The notes: generated by a model from the letters alone, not told the origin. Positions 1 through 9,508 are shown, numbered from the stretch's first letter. The stretch is 64,000 nt of DNA from Lentzea albidocapillata subsp. violacea (GCF_900100275.1 NZ_FNET01000008.1:1-64000), one strand, 5' to 3'. Made by a program: numbers and translations.

Positions 1-324
1 CGACCAGGGCCTGCACTACCAGCACCCCACCTGGCGCGCCATCCTCGACAAAGCCCGTCTGCCCCAGTCGATGTCCCGCCGAGGCAACTGCCTGGACAAC
101 GCCATGGCCGAGAACTTCTTCGGCCACCTCAAAGCAGAACTGTTCCACCACACCAAGTTCGACACCGTCACCGAGCTCACCACCGAACTCGACAACTACA
201 TCGACTGGTACAACACCACCCGCATCTCCACCACACTCGGCGGCCTGAACCCGGCCCAATACCGAGCCCAGAACCAACCCGCCTAACCTCCACTTAGCCA
301 GTCCAACTTCCGGGGACCAGTTCA
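1..324 (+). mobile_element. IS3-family insertion sequence, right end only
   Basis: The window opens inside an IS3-type element. It contains the 3' part of the transposase gene and, after its stop codon, a terminal sequence at about 290-324 ending in ggggaccagttca. Read on the other strand this begins TGAACTGGTCCCC, the TGAAC...CCCC form typical of IS3-family terminal repeats. The left end and orfA lie outside the window, so completeness, target duplication and current mobility cannot be judged. The element ends about 75 bp from the 3' end of glgC. Confidence 0.75.
2..286 (+). CDS. IS3-family transposase OrfB, C-terminal fragment (cut by window edge)
   Basis: The reading frame is open from the first bases to a TAA and encodes the last 94 residues of an IS3 OrfB integrase-type transposase (rve, DDE superfamily). 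It starts with DQGLHYQHPTWR, which carries the second catalytic Asp of the DDE triad. SMSRRGNCLDNAMAENFF follows and carries the catalytic Glu. The usual WYNTTR...TLGGLNPAQYR tail ends the protein. In the family OrfB is made as a fusion with OrfA by programmed -1 frameshifting; that junction is outside the window. No internal stop is seen, so this part is not visibly degenerate. Confidence 0.9.
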   Translation, partial: DQGLHYQHPTWRAILDKARLPQSMSRRGNCLDNAMAENFFGHLKAELFHHTKFDTVTELTTELDNYIDWYNTTRISTTLGGLNPAQYRAQNQPA

Positions 325-398
325 GGGCAGCGCCCCCAGGGGAAGCACGCAACCCAACCAGGCCGCCCGCAACCCAACCACCCACCAAAGCCAGCAGA

Positions 399-1613
399 TC
401 AGTAAGCCCGAACACCCTTCCCCAACACCGTCACCCCAGAAGCCGAAACCGTGTACCGCTCCCGATCCATAGGAGCATCCACACCAATCAAAGCCCCATC
501 AGGCACCACAACGTTCTTGTCCAAAATAGCCCGCCGCACAACAGCACCCTTACCGATCCGAACCCCAGGCAACAAAACAGACCCCTGAACCACAGACCCG
601 ACCTCGACAGTCACATCGGACGAGATCACCGACCCGTGGATCTTCCCGGAGATGATCGACCCAGGCCCCACCATCGAATCCTCCGCAGACCCCCCAGCGA
701 TGAACTTGGCAGGAGGCATCGGCGGAGTAGCAGTCCGAATAGGCCACAACTGGTTGTACAGGTTGAAAATCGGATGGACCGAAACCAGATCCATGTGCGC
801 GTCGTAGTAGGCGTCGATAGTCCCGACATCCCGCCAGTACCCACGATCCCGATCAGTAGCCCCGGGCACGTCGTTGTCCTGGAAGTCGTAGACGTGCGCC
901 TTCCCCCGGTCCACCAGCATGGGGATGATGTCGCCACCCATGTCGTGGTCCGAGTCGGGGTTCAACGCGTCCCCGCGCAAGGCGTCCAGCAACGCCTCGG
1001 TCGTGAACATGTAGTTGCCCATCGACGCGAAAGTCACGTCCGGGTCGTCCGGCACGTGCGGCGGCTCGGACGGCTTCTCCAGGAACCGGGTGATCTTTCC
1101 CGACGCGTCGCTGTCGATGCACCCGAACGCCTTGGCCTCGTTGCGCGGCACGCGGATGCCGGCGACGGTCACGGCCGCGCCCGACTCGACGTGCTGCGAG
1201 ATCATCTGGCCGGGGTCCATCCGGTACACGTGGTCGGCTCCGAAGATGACCACGTGGTCGGGCTTCTCGTCGTGGACGAGGTTCAGCGACTGGAAGATCG
1301 CGTCGGCCGAGCCCGTGTACCAGCGGGGGCCCAGGCGTTGCTGGGCCGGGACCGGTGTCACGTACTGACCGAGCACATTGGACAGGCGCCACGTGGTCGA
1401 GATGTGGCGGTCCAGTGAGTGCGACTTGTACTGCGTCAGCACGCAGAGCTTCGCGAGCCCGGCGTTGACCAGGTTCGACAGCACGAAGTCGACCAGCCGG
1501 TAGTTGCCCCCGAAGGGCACAGCCGGTTTCGCGCGGTCGGCCGTCAGTGGCCACAGGCGCTTGCCTTCACCACCGGCAAGCACAATTCCGAGAACGTGCG
1601 GCTGCCCCTTCAC
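399..1613 (-). CDS. glgC: Glucose-1-phosphate adenylyltransferase (ADP-glucose pyrophosphorylase)
   Basis: Makes ADP-glucose from glucose-1-phosphate and ATP in the cytoplasm, the donor for glycogen and maltose-1-phosphate synthesis. The 404 residues match the family's usual length. The nucleotidyltransferase motif [11 protein letters not shown] is at residues 14-24, followed by [16 protein letters not shown]. The middle carries [10 protein letters not shown] and [10 protein letters not shown], and a left-handed beta-helix follows from about residue 300. The GTG start at 1613 is the first sensible start; it lies 88 bp from the divergent glgM, the same head-to-head pair as Rv1213/Rv1212c of mycobacteria. 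From about residue 248 on, codons shift to T- and G-ending forms (GAT, GCT, GTT, TTG), unlike the first half. Confidence 0.95.
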   Translation of the reverse strand: MKGQPHVLGIVLAGGEGKRLWPLTADRAKPAVPFGGNYRLVDFVLSNLVNAGLAKLCVLTQYKSHSLDRHISTTWRLSNVLGQYVTPVPAQQRLGPRWYTGSADAIFQSLNLVHDEKPDHVVIFGADHVYRMDPGQMISQHVESGAAVTVAGIRVPRNEAKAFGCIDSDASGKITRFLEKPSEPPHVPDDPDVTFASMGNYMFTTEALLDALRGDALNPDSDHDMGGDIIPMLVDRGKAHVYDFQDNDVPGATDRDRGYWRDVGTIDAYYDAHMDLVSVHPIFNLYNQLWPIRTATPPMPPAKFIAGGSAEDSMVGPGSIISGKIHGSVISSDVTVEVGSVVQGSVLLPGVRIGKGAVVRRAILDKNVVVPDGALIGVDAPMDRERYTVSASGVTVLGKGVRAY

Positions 1614-1701
1614 GGTATGTGACCCTATCCGTGCGATCGTTCTCGAACCAGACGCAAAGCGGTTCGTCCCAACCCCTACCGCCGTGATCTACGGTGGGTG
1701 C

Positions 1702-2853
1702 GTGCGAGTAGCGCTCTTGACCCGGGAGTATCCGCCAGAGGTGTACGGCGGGGCTGGCGTGCACGTGGGTTTCCTCGTGCCCCATCTTCGCGAACTCGTG
1801 GAGGTCGACGTGCACTGTTTCGGTGCACCGAGATCGGACGCCACGGCCCACAACGCCCCGCACAGCCTGGAGCAGGCGAACGCGGCTCTCACGACCCTCG
1901 CGGTCGACCTGGAAATGGCTTCGGCGATCTCCACGGCCACGCTGGTCCACTCGCACACCTGGTACGCCAACATGGGCGGCCACCTGGGCAAACTTCTGCA
2001 CGGCATCCCGCACGTGGTGACGGCGCACTCGCTGGAGCCGCGCCGGCCGTGGAAGGCGGAGCAGCTCGGCGGCGGGTACCGGATCTCCTCGTGGGCCGAG
2101 CGGACGGCCTACGAACACGCGGACGCGGTCATCGCCGTGAGCGAGGGCATGCGGGCCGACGTGCTCGACGCCTACCCCGCTCTCGATCCGGCGAGGGTGC
2201 ACGTCGTCCGGAACGGAATCGACAGCAAGGCGTACCACCCCGTCACCGAATCGGACGCCCTGACGTCCCGTGGAATCGATCCCACCAAGCCGATCGTGGC
2301 GTTCGTGGGAAGGATCACCCGCCAAAAGGGTTTGAGCCACCTCGTGGCCGCCGCCCACCAGATCGACCCGGAAGCGCAGATCGTGCTGTGCGCGGGGGCA
2401 CCGGACACGCCGGAGATCGCCGAGGAGATCAAGCAGGCGGTCAGCGAACTCGCGCAGGCACGGCCGGGCGTCTTCTGGATCCAGAAGATGCTGCAGCCCG
2501 CCGAGGTGCGGCAGATCCTGAGCCACGCGGCGGTGTTCGTGTGCCCGTCGGTCTACGAGCCACTGGGCATCGTGAACCTGGAGGCGATGGCGTGCGCCAC
2601 CGCGGTCGTCGCGAGTGACGTCGGCGGCATCCCCGAGGTCGTCGTGCACGGCGAGACGGGCCTTCTCGTCCACTACGACGAGCATGATTTGTCGACATAT
2701 CGACACCAGCTCGCGGAATCGATCAACGAACTGATCACGGACCCCGAGCGCGCGAAGCGTTTCGGGGCCGCCGGACGCACGCGGGCTGAGCAGGAGTTCT
2801 CGTGGTCCGCGATGGCCGAGCAAACCGTCGAGGTCTACCGCAGCGTGATTTGA
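1702..2853 (+). CDS. glgM: GT4 glycosyltransferase, ADP-glucose-dependent maltose-1-phosphate/glycogen synthase GlgM type
   Basis: Transfers glucose from ADP-glucose; in mycobacteria the orthologue (Rv1212c, first called GlgA) chiefly makes maltose-1-phosphate for the GlgE alpha-glucan pathway. The N-terminus MRVALLTREYPPEVYGGAGV carries the donor-site glycine loop. The C-terminal Rossmann domain has AFVGRITRQKG and the retaining GT4 motif EPLGIVNLEAMA near residues 290-301. The GTG at 1702 was chosen because homology begins there; the frame stays open further upstream but that part does not look like protein. Length from this start is 383 aa, normal for GlgM. It is divergent from glgC, which supplies its substrate. 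The exact acceptor is inferred from the mycobacterial orthologue. Confidence 0.9.
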   Translation: MRVALLTREYPPEVYGGAGVHVGFLVPHLRELVEVDVHCFGAPRSDATAHNAPHSLEQANAALTTLAVDLEMASAISTATLVHSHTWYANMGGHLGKLLHGIPHVVTAHSLEPRRPWKAEQLGGGYRISSWAERTAYEHADAVIAVSEGMRADVLDAYPALDPARVHVVRNGIDSKAYHPVTESDALTSRGIDPTKPIVAFVGRITRQKGLSHLVAAAHQIDPEAQIVLCAGAPDTPEIAEEIKQAVSELAQARPGVFWIQKMLQPAEVRQILSHAAVFVCPSVYEPLGIVNLEAMACATAVVASDVGGIPEVVVHGETGLLVHYDEHDLSTYRHQLAESINELITDPERAKRFGAAGRTRAEQEFSWSAMAEQTVEVYRSVI

Positions 2854-2926
2854 GACACACTCGGCCGGGGCAACCCGGAAGAGTGAGCGCCGCCTTTAAC
2901 CAGTAGTGACGTTGTGACTTCAACTG

Positions 2927-4345
2927 GTGAGGGGCGCGAGGACTGTGCGTTGTGCGGTGCTGGGTCTGACGGTCCTCCTCGCGGTGACTGGATGTGCCAC
3001 AGCCCCCGCCGCGCAACCGGCGGCGGTCCAGCTCACGATGGACGGCAAGAAGCTCGCCGATGCCTCTGAACTGCAGGCCAACGCCGAGGCGCAGCTCGCC
3101 TACACGCTGGACTATGGCTATGTGGCACGGGCCGGCGCCGCCGCGGTCAGCTGCTGGTTCGCGAAGACGGGCCTGGAGTCCGAGGTGGACAAGCGGCTGT
3201 GGTGCGGACCGGTCCAGGTGCCCGGCACCGGCGCCGGCACCGACTGGGTGCCCGTGCCGCTCAAGGAAGTCACCAAGACGGATGACGAGGTCCGTTACGA
3301 AGTGCAGTCGCCGCAGGTGCCCGAGAAGGGCAACCGCAGCACGCCGATCGGGACGCTCGTGCGCACCGACGGCAAGGAGTTCGACCCGTCGAAGCAGCAG
3401 GACCTGACGGCGGGACGGGACTTCCTGGCCGTGCTGCCCGACGACGGCAAGCGCTCGAACCACGAGCTCGGGCTGGGCGACGCCGACATCAAGCTGCGCG
3501 ACGACCTGCTCGGCACCGCCGTGACCGGCTGGGCGAACCCGGACATCTGGTACACCTCGGAAGGCACGCTCCGCGCCGAGCCCGGGTCACGGCTGCGCGT
3601 CGTGAGGATGAAGGTCGAGAAGCTCAACGAGACGGACAGCGGTTTCCACCGCACCAACTGGCAGGGGTTCGCCCCGCAGCCGTCCGAGCTGGCGCTGGAG
3701 GTCCCCGGCAAGCGCCAGATCCTCCCTGCCGACCGGTTGCCGGCCAACGGCTCGGTCTTCGTCGTCTACACCGTGCCGGACCCGCAGGAGGGCACCGAGC
3801 ACCTCATGCTCGGCACGCTCGGCGCCAAGTCTCTGGAACAGCGCGCCGAGGTGCCGTCCGGCAAGCGTTCCGACAACGCACCGCAGGTGCTGCAGCGCGC
3901 CTCCGCCCCCGCCCAGTTCGCGGAGCAGACGCAGAAGATCCGGTTCAACGACCACGAACTAGGCATGAAGATCACCGGGGTGCGGCTCGGCCGCCAGCGC
4001 CCGGTCAAGCTCGGCGAGAGCCAGTACGACGTGGCCACGATCTCCGCGCCGGACAAGGCGTTGCTGGAGGTGCGGGTCGAGGCGACCGGCGACCTGCCCG
4101 ACACCGCCGGCGGCCTGTGGACCAAGGACCTGATCACCGTCACGCTGCCGGACGGCTCGGCCGCACGGCAGGTCGGCGCGCGCTACGACGGGGGCCCGCT
4201 GCCGTTCGCGATCGTCGTCGAGGTGCCGGCGGACACCCGCTCGGTCTCGGTCGGCATGGTCGACGGGCTGCTGGACCTGCCGCGTCTCGGCAGGACGACG
4301 ATCGCGCCGGTCGACTCGCGCGCCACCCTCGCCCTGGAGTTCTGA
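2927..4345 (+). CDS. Secreted lipoprotein of unknown function
   Basis: The 472-residue protein begins with an Arg-rich n-region, a hydrophobic stretch and the lipobox VTGC (Cys at about residue 23), so it should be exported and anchored to the outer face of the membrane. The mature part is hydrophilic with many beta-type segments (for example YGYVARAGAAAVSCWF and DRLPANGSVFVVYTVPDP) and no family that I recognise. The GTG at 2927 follows a GTGACTTCAACTG leader without a strong ribosome site; GTG at 2945 is an alternative that still leaves a signal peptide. Its last 163 bp overlap the 3' end of the convergent MFS gene. Function unknown. Confidence 0.75.
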   Translation: MRGARTVRCAVLGLTVLLAVTGCATAPAAQPAAVQLTMDGKKLADASELQANAEAQLAYTLDYGYVARAGAAAVSCWFAKTGLESEVDKRLWCGPVQVPGTGAGTDWVPVPLKEVTKTDDEVRYEVQSPQVPEKGNRSTPIGTLVRTDGKEFDPSKQQDLTAGRDFLAVLPDDGKRSNHELGLGDADIKLRDDLLGTAVTGWANPDIWYTSEGTLRAEPGSRLRVVRMKVEKLNETDSGFHRTNWQGFAPQPSELALEVPGKRQILPADRLPANGSVFVVYTVPDPQEGTEHLMLGTLGAKSLEQRAEVPSGKRSDNAPQVLQRASAPAQFAEQTQKIRFNDHELGMKITGVRLGRQRPVKLGESQYDVATISAPDKALLEVRVEATGDLPDTAGGLWTKDLITVTLPDGSAARQVGARYDGGPLPFAIVVEVPADTRSVSVGMVDGLLDLPRLGRTTIAPVDSRATLALEF

Positions 4346-5427
4346 CCGAGCATCGCCGCGAGGGCCAGCCAGCCCAGGAGCACCAGCACCAATCCGCTCC
4401 AGCCCCACTCCTCGTACGCGGTGGCGCCGGACGTCCCGCCGATGCTGCTACCCAGGTAGAAGCCGGCGAGGTAGAGCCCTGAGGCCTGGCCGCGGGCGTG
4501 CGAGGGGGCTCGCGCGGCGACCCAGCCGCTCGCCGTCGTGTGCGAGGCGAAGAACCCGGCGGTGACGATCGCCAGGCCGAGCGGCACCCACACCAGGCTC
4601 GCCAGGGCACCAAGAGCCAGCACGCCGATGCACAGCAGCAGCACGCGGCCGCGGCCGAACCGGTCGGCGAGCCTGCCCGCGAACGCCGCCGCGGTGCTGC
4701 CGAACCCGTAGAAGAGGAAGACCAGCGTCTCCAGCCACGCAGGGCCGGTGAGCTGGAAGCCGGCGACGTTGTAGAACGAGATGAACGTCCCCACCAGCAG
4801 CACCGCGACCACGTACATGGACAGCAGCACCGGGTCCTTCAGCGCGGCCTTCATGCCGCTGGGCGCCCGCTTCGGCCGGTGCTGGGCCCTGGGCAGGAAG
4901 AACACCACGACCAGGGCCGCGACCAGCCCGAACACGCCGGCGAGCAGCACGGAGCCGCGCCACCCCAGCCAGTCCGACGTCATGCCGGTGACCAGCCGTC
5001 CCGACATGCCGCCCAGGCTGTTCCCCGCGATCATCGCGCCCATCGCGGCGCCGAGCTTGCGCTTGTCCAGTTCGTCCGCGAGGTAGGCCATGGACGCCGC
5101 GGGCACCCCGGCCGCCGCGACGCCCTGCAGCACCCGCAGGACCAGGAACACCTCGTAGTTCGGTGCGAACGGCAGCACGAGCCCCAGCAACGCCGCCACC
5201 AGCACGCTGACCACGATCACCGGCCGGCGCCCGGTCCGTTCGGACAGCATCGCGATCGGCACGACCACCACCGCGAGCGCCAGGGTCGCCGCGGAGAGCG
5301 CGAGCGACGCGCTGCCCGGCCCCAGTCCAAACTCGGCGGCGATCTGCGGCATCACGGCCTGCGGGGTGTAGAGCAGCGCGAAGCAAGCGAACCCCGAAGC
5401 GGCGATGGACGCGGTCAGCCTGTTCAC
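4183..5427 (-). CDS. MFS transporter (drug/metabolite efflux type)
   Basis: A 414-residue inner-membrane protein with about twelve hydrophobic segments. The MFS loop motif SERTGRRPVI lies between helices 2 and 3, and DRFGRGRVLLL occupies the corresponding place in the second half, as in proton-driven DHA1-like exporters. The GTG start at 5427 faces the LysR gene across 52 bp, so the regulator probably controls it; the substrate cannot be read from sequence. After the last helix (LVLLGWLALAAML) the frame runs on for about 50 Ser/Thr/Arg-rich residues that are simply the antisense of the lipoprotein gene. This suggests the ancestral stop was lost. Confidence 0.88.
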   Translation of the reverse strand: MNRLTASIAASGFACFALLYTPQAVMPQIAAEFGLGPGSASLALSAATLALAVVVVPIAMLSERTGRRPVIVVSVLVAALLGLVLPFAPNYEVFLVLRVLQGVAAAGVPAASMAYLADELDKRKLGAAMGAMIAGNSLGGMSGRLVTGMTSDWLGWRGSVLLAGVFGLVAALVVVFFLPRAQHRPKRAPSGMKAALKDPVLLSMYVVAVLLVGTFISFYNVAGFQLTGPAWLETLVFLFYGFGSTAAAFAGRLADRFGRGRVLLLCIGVLALGALASLVWVPLGLAIVTAGFFASHTTASGWVAARAPSHARGQASGLYLAGFYLGSSIGGTSGATAYEEWGWSGLVLVLLGWLALAAMLGQNSRARVARESTGAIVVLPRRGRSSSPSTMPTETERVSAGTSTTIANGSGPPS

Positions 5428-5479
5428 TCATCCGACGCTAAGCCATACGTCCAATACGGAATTGCGGCAAAATCGATTC

Positions 5480-6373
5480 GTGGATGAATTGGACCTGGCA
5501 CCGAAGCTGGCGGTGCTGAAAGCGCTTGCCGCCGACGAGCACGTGACTCGTGTCGCAGAACGCGTCGGGCTCCCCCAGCCCACCGTCAGCCGCTGGATCG
5601 CCGAGCTCGGCGAGCAGCTCGGCGCGCCGCTGCTGGTGAAGACCGGCCGCCGGGTCCGCCTCACCCGCACGGGCCGGTTGCTGGCCGAGGCCGCGACGCG
5701 CTCGCTGACCGCGCTGGAACCCGGCCTGCGCGAGGTCGAGGAGGAGCTCGACCCGGAGAAGGGCCGGGTCGTGCTGGGCTTTCTGCACATGCTCGGCCGC
5801 GCGATCGTGCCGGAGCTGGTCCGCGGCTATCGCGCGGAGCACCCGCACGTGCGGTTCGGCCTGGTCCAGAACGCCCGCCAGGCCGTCGTCGACAAGCTCC
5901 TGAGCGGCGAGATCGACCTCGCGCTGGTCGCCCCGCCACCGGAGGGGCCCGAGTTCGAGTCGGTGGTCGTGTTCGAGCAGCCCCTGATCGTGGTGGTGCC
6001 CGCCGGGCACCGGCTGGAGTCCCGCAGGGCCGTGCGGATCGGGGACCTGGCCGACGAGGACCTGATCACCCTGGAACCCGGATACGGCCTGCGTCAGATC
6101 ACCGACGACATGTGCGCCGCGGCGGGGGTCACGCCGCGCTACGTGTTCGAGTGCCAGGAGATCGAGACCGTGCGGGGCCTGGTCGCGCACGGTCTCGGCG
6201 TGGCACTGCTCACCCACGCCGAGTTCGCGCCGCCTCCCGGACTGCGGGAGCTGTCACTGACCCCACGGACCGGCCGGATCTTCGGGCTGACCTGGCTGCG
6301 GGACAACCCGCTGCCACCCGCCGTCCGCGCGTTCCGCGATCACGCCCTGAGGACTCACGGCGTCCAGCGCTGA
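5480..6373 (+). CDS. LysR-family transcriptional regulator
   Basis: A 297-residue LTTR with a winged helix-turn-helix at the N-terminus (KALAADEHVTRVAERVGL followed by PQPTVSRWIAELGEQLG). A linker helix and a two-lobed effector-binding domain follow (GRVVLGFLHMLG, LLSGEIDLALVAPP). The GTG at 5480 matches the family N-terminus; the open frame upstream overlaps the divergent transporter start and is unlikely to be translated. LysR proteins normally bind the shared promoter and activate the divergent gene in response to a small ligand, so the MFS exporter at 4183-5427 is the obvious target. The last 19 bp overlap the convergent amidohydrolase gene. Confidence 0.92.
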   Translation: MDELDLAPKLAVLKALAADEHVTRVAERVGLPQPTVSRWIAELGEQLGAPLLVKTGRRVRLTRTGRLLAEAATRSLTALEPGLREVEEELDPEKGRVVLGFLHMLGRAIVPELVRGYRAEHPHVRFGLVQNARQAVVDKLLSGEIDLALVAPPPEGPEFESVVVFEQPLIVVVPAGHRLESRRAVRIGDLADEDLITLEPGYGLRQITDDMCAAAGVTPRYVFECQEIETVRGLVAHGLGVALLTHAEFAPPPGLRELSLTPRTGRIFGLTWLRDNPLPPAVRAFRDHALRTHGVQR

Positions 6374-7953
6374 GTGCCCGACCACGTCCGCAGGTACGAC
6401 TCGGCGCCACCGAGCATGTCCTGAACGAGCTGGTCGCCGCCGAGCTGACGGACCTTCTCGACCCAGTCCGGCAGGAGTCCGATGTGCGCGCCGCCGTCGA
6501 CGTTGATGTCCCAGACGCGCTCGCCGGTGCGCTGCCGGTCGACCAGCGGGCCGTCCGGGTAGGTGCGGAACGGGTAGGTCACGCCGGTCTGCGGTGCCGG
6601 GTGCGAACCGACGCCGTTGTAGTCGGAGCCGAACCCGATGCCCACGTCGTACTTGCGCCGCAACGGTTCCGCGGCGGCCGCCTGGGCGACGTAGGACTCG
6701 GGGCTGTTCTCGTAGCCCGCGATGAACCCGCCGAGCTGGTAGACCTTCTCGGTCCACTGGGCGTCCATCCAGCTGTGGCTGGAGATGATGCCGGGGTAGC
6801 GCGCCTGCGCGGCGAGGTCGAGCGTGCGACCGGCGGCCTTCACGCTCATGTGGTCGATCTCGATCATCATGTGCCGGCGCATCATGCCCTGCACCGCGTA
6901 CTCGCCCAGCGACGTCAGGCCACGCACGTTGCACCGCTTCGCCGGGTCGTACGCCGGCGCGACGGCCGAGGCCGGGATCAGCGCGTTCGGGCCGACGGTG
7001 CCGATCGGGTTGTCCTGCTGCGGGCCCTTGCACTGCTCGGTCTGCCACCACTGGCCGGTGCGCAGGAACTGGCCGGCGTTGATCACGCCGCCCTGCGTGC
7101 CCGAGTCGAACCGGACGCCGCACAGCGCGTTGTCGAACTTGTGGCACAGGAACGCGCTGCGCACGCCGAGCGCGTACATCTCGTCGAGGCTGCGGTCGAT
7201 GTCGCCCCTGTTGCACAACGGGATGTCGAGGAACGTCCGGCAGCCGAAGAGCTCGGAGGTCTCGACGCCGAGGATCACCGCGAGCTTGCCCTGGGTGATC
7301 ACGTCGCGGGCCTGCTCGGCCGACGTGACGATGCGGAACCAGCCCTTGCCCGCGCCACCGAACTGCCTGTCGACGAACGCCTGCAGCTCGTAGGTGCGCT
7401 GAGCCTGCAACCGGACCGACTGCATCTCGTCGCAGGGCTTGTCCTTGAACGGGTGGATGATGCACAGCATGGCGTTGCTCGTCAGGTCCTGGACCAGCAC
7501 GCGCTGGCCGCCACGCCACGCCCGTTCCAGCCAGGCGTAGTAGTTCTGCTGGTGCGAGACCGTCGTGGACGACGGCCAGTCCTTGAACGTCGGCCAGCCC
7601 ACCGGGTCGTGGCCGTCGAGGTCGCCCGTCACGATCGCCTCGAAGATCGCGCCCAGACCCGCCGGGTGGTGCTCGGGGCAGTCCTTCAGCGCGTCCGCGA
7701 TGCCCTGCTCCGAGAACGGCTTGCCGCAGATCAGCTTGCCGCCGAAGCCCTCGTTGGTCATGAGGTGGTTGTGCGCGTCGACGAACCCGCGCACCCTGCC
7801 CTGGCCGTCCGTCCCCTTGAACGGCTCACCGGTCACGTTGATCTGCGAGTCCACCGCCGGCCGCGCCACCGGTTCCCACCAGGGCGTGCTCGCGGTGGCA
7901 GGACTTAGGGCCGCTAATACCAACGAGACGGCGAGAGCCAGGCGAAGTAACAC
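6355..7953 (-). CDS. Secreted amidohydrolase-superfamily metal-dependent hydrolase (dipeptidase-like)
   Basis: A 532-residue exported enzyme. The first 22 residues form a signal peptide ending ATA|S. Metal-ligand motifs are spread through the mature part: FVDAHNH near the N-terminus (HxH), then VETSE, the later histidine motifs IEIDHMS and ISSHSW, and FGSDYNG, where the Asp is the usual last ligand. This arrangement fits the amidohydrolase (TIM-barrel) superfamily, close to membrane-dipeptidase-like proteins. Six or more Cys residues suggest disulfides in an extracytoplasmic protein. The substrate is unknown. It lies downstream of pepA on the same strand with a 78-bp gap, so co-transcription is possible. 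Confidence 0.8.
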   Translation of the reverse strand: MLLRLALAVSLVLAALSPATASTPWWEPVARPAVDSQINVTGEPFKGTDGQGRVRGFVDAHNHLMTNEGFGGKLICGKPFSEQGIADALKDCPEHHPAGLGAIFEAIVTGDLDGHDPVGWPTFKDWPSSTTVSHQQNYYAWLERAWRGGQRVLVQDLTSNAMLCIIHPFKDKPCDEMQSVRLQAQRTYELQAFVDRQFGGAGKGWFRIVTSAEQARDVITQGKLAVILGVETSELFGCRTFLDIPLCNRGDIDRSLDEMYALGVRSAFLCHKFDNALCGVRFDSGTQGGVINAGQFLRTGQWWQTEQCKGPQQDNPIGTVGPNALIPASAVAPAYDPAKRCNVRGLTSLGEYAVQGMMRRHMMIEIDHMSVKAAGRTLDLAAQARYPGIISSHSWMDAQWTEKVYQLGGFIAGYENSPESYVAQAAAAEPLRRKYDVGIGFGSDYNGVGSHPAPQTGVTYPFRTYPDGPLVDRQRTGERVWDINVDGGAHIGLLPDWVEKVRQLGGDQLVQDMLGGAESYLRTWSGTQRWTP

Positions 7954-8031
7954 GAGAGCTCCTCTACGACGGTGTGAAGGCGCTCACATCATGCCGTGGA
8001 ACTTCGCCGTCTCGTATGGGCAGATCGGGTG

Positions 8032-9462
8032 CTAACGCGAATATTTTTCAGCCAGCTCGACCAGCGTCCGCGCGCCGAAGCCGGTGGCTCCCGCGACGAC
8101 CTCGTCGTAGACCTTCTCCGAGCGCGCCGGGCCCGCGATGTCGAGGTGCGCCCACGGCACGTCGCCCGCGAACTTCTGCAGGAACAGCGCCGCCGTGATG
8201 CCACCAGGGCCGGGCGGGCACTGCTTGTAGTCCGCGATCTCGCTGGCGACCGCGCTGACGTGCTCCTCCAGCAGCGGCATCCGCCACCACTTCTCGCCGA
8301 CGTTCGCCCCGGCCTCGACGACCTCGGCCGCGATCTCGTCGGACGAGCTGAACACCCCGCCCGTGCGCAGGCCGAGCGAGACCTTCATCGCGCCGGTCAG
8401 CGTCGCCACGTCCACGACGAGGTCGGGCTTCAGGTTCTGCACCGCGTACGCCAGCGCGTCGGCCAGGACCATGCGGCCCTCGGCGTCGGTGTTCGTCACC
8501 TCGGTGGTCGCGCCGCCGTAGTGGCGCACGACGTCGCCCGGCCGGTACGCCGAGCCGCTCACGTGGTTCTCCGCGCACGGCACGAGCCCGGTGACCCTGA
8601 CCGGCAGCTGCCTGCGCGCCACGGCCAGCAGCGCGGCGATCACCGCGCCACCGCCCGCCATGTCGGTGCGCATGAGGTGCATGCCGTCCGCGGGCTTCAC
8701 CGAGATGCCGCCCGTGTCGAACGTGATGCCCTTGCCGACGAACACCAGGTGCGGGCCGGTGGTGCCGTACGTCAGCTCCAGGAACCGCGGCGGCCGGGCG
8801 GATCCGCCGCCGACCGCCAGCACGCCGCCGAAGCCCTGCTGTGCCAGCCACTTCTCGTCGCGCACGGTGGCGCTGAGCCCGTCGACCTTGTCCGCCATCC
8901 TGGCGGCGGTCGTGGTGAGCCAGCGCGGGTCCTTGACGTTGGACGGGGTGTTGGCGAGATCACGTGCCAGCGACGTCGCGGTGGCGAGCGCGTGGGCCTT
9001 CAGCGCGGCCGACGTCAGCACCTCCTCGAACCCGTCGTCGGCCGTGATCAGCCGCAACGAGCCGACGCGCTTCGGGGCGTCCTCGCCGGTGACCTTGAAG
9101 CGGTAGCCGCCGAGCGCCACGCCCAGCACCAACGCGCGCACCTTGGCGGCGTCGAAGTCCGGGGTCAGCAGGACATCGGCGGTCTTCGGCGCGTCGTCGC
9201 CGCTCAGCGCGCGCACGAGACTGGCGCCTGCCGCGCGGTAGTCGGCGAGCGACCCGGTGCCGACACCGAGCGTCCAGGTCTCGTCGTGCCGCACCGCCTC
9301 GCCGGCCTTGCCGGTCAGGTCGGAGACGTCGATGCCGTCGCCGCCCGGTCCGAGCGCCGGTCCCGTGGCCACGAGCACGACCGCCGGGACGTTGCGGCGC
9401 GTGGTGGTGGCCACCTCGACGTCCACGAGCTTGGTTGGCACTGCCGGCACCGTCGACGCCAC
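8032..9462 (-). CDS. pepA: Leucyl aminopeptidase (M17)
   Basis: Cytosolic dizinc aminopeptidase that removes N-terminal residues during protein turnover. The 476-residue protein has the M17 layout: a variable N-terminal domain, then the catalytic domain with VGKGITFDTGG (metal- and substrate-binding Lys and Asp), MRTDMAGGG and the signature NTDAEGRM. The GTG start at 9462 is preceded by a GGGGAGG ribosome site about 10 bp upstream, which settles the start. It may be co-transcribed with the amidohydrolase gene at 6355-7953. The upstream region carries a copy of the 15-bp sequence TGCTGTGATCGTCGT described separately. Confidence 0.95.
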   Translation of the reverse strand: MASTVPAVPTKLVDVEVATTTRRNVPAVVLVATGPALGPGGDGIDVSDLTGKAGEAVRHDETWTLGVGTGSLADYRAAGASLVRALSGDDAPKTADVLLTPDFDAAKVRALVLGVALGGYRFKVTGEDAPKRVGSLRLITADDGFEEVLTSAALKAHALATATSLARDLANTPSNVKDPRWLTTTAARMADKVDGLSATVRDEKWLAQQGFGGVLAVGGGSARPPRFLELTYGTTGPHLVFVGKGITFDTGGISVKPADGMHLMRTDMAGGGAVIAALLAVARRQLPVRVTGLVPCAENHVSGSAYRPGDVVRHYGGATTEVTNTDAEGRMVLADALAYAVQNLKPDLVVDVATLTGAMKVSLGLRTGGVFSSSDEIAAEVVEAGANVGEKWWRMPLLEEHVSAVASEIADYKQCPPGPGGITAALFLQKFAGDVPWAHLDIAGPARSEKVYDEVVAGATGFGARTLVELAEKYSR

Positions 9463-9508
9463 GGTTGGACCTCCCCTATTGCATTAACGACCGTTCATTC
9501 TCACCCAG

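Noticed and set aside
349..380. Short direct repeat cgcaacccaacca beyond the IS3 end
   Set aside because: It has two copies only, is not adjacent to the element's end, and does not fit a 3-4 bp IS3 target duplication.
1614..1701. Clear -35/-10 promoters between glgC and glgM
   Set aside because: The region must hold both promoters, but no hexamer pair with proper spacing is convincing.
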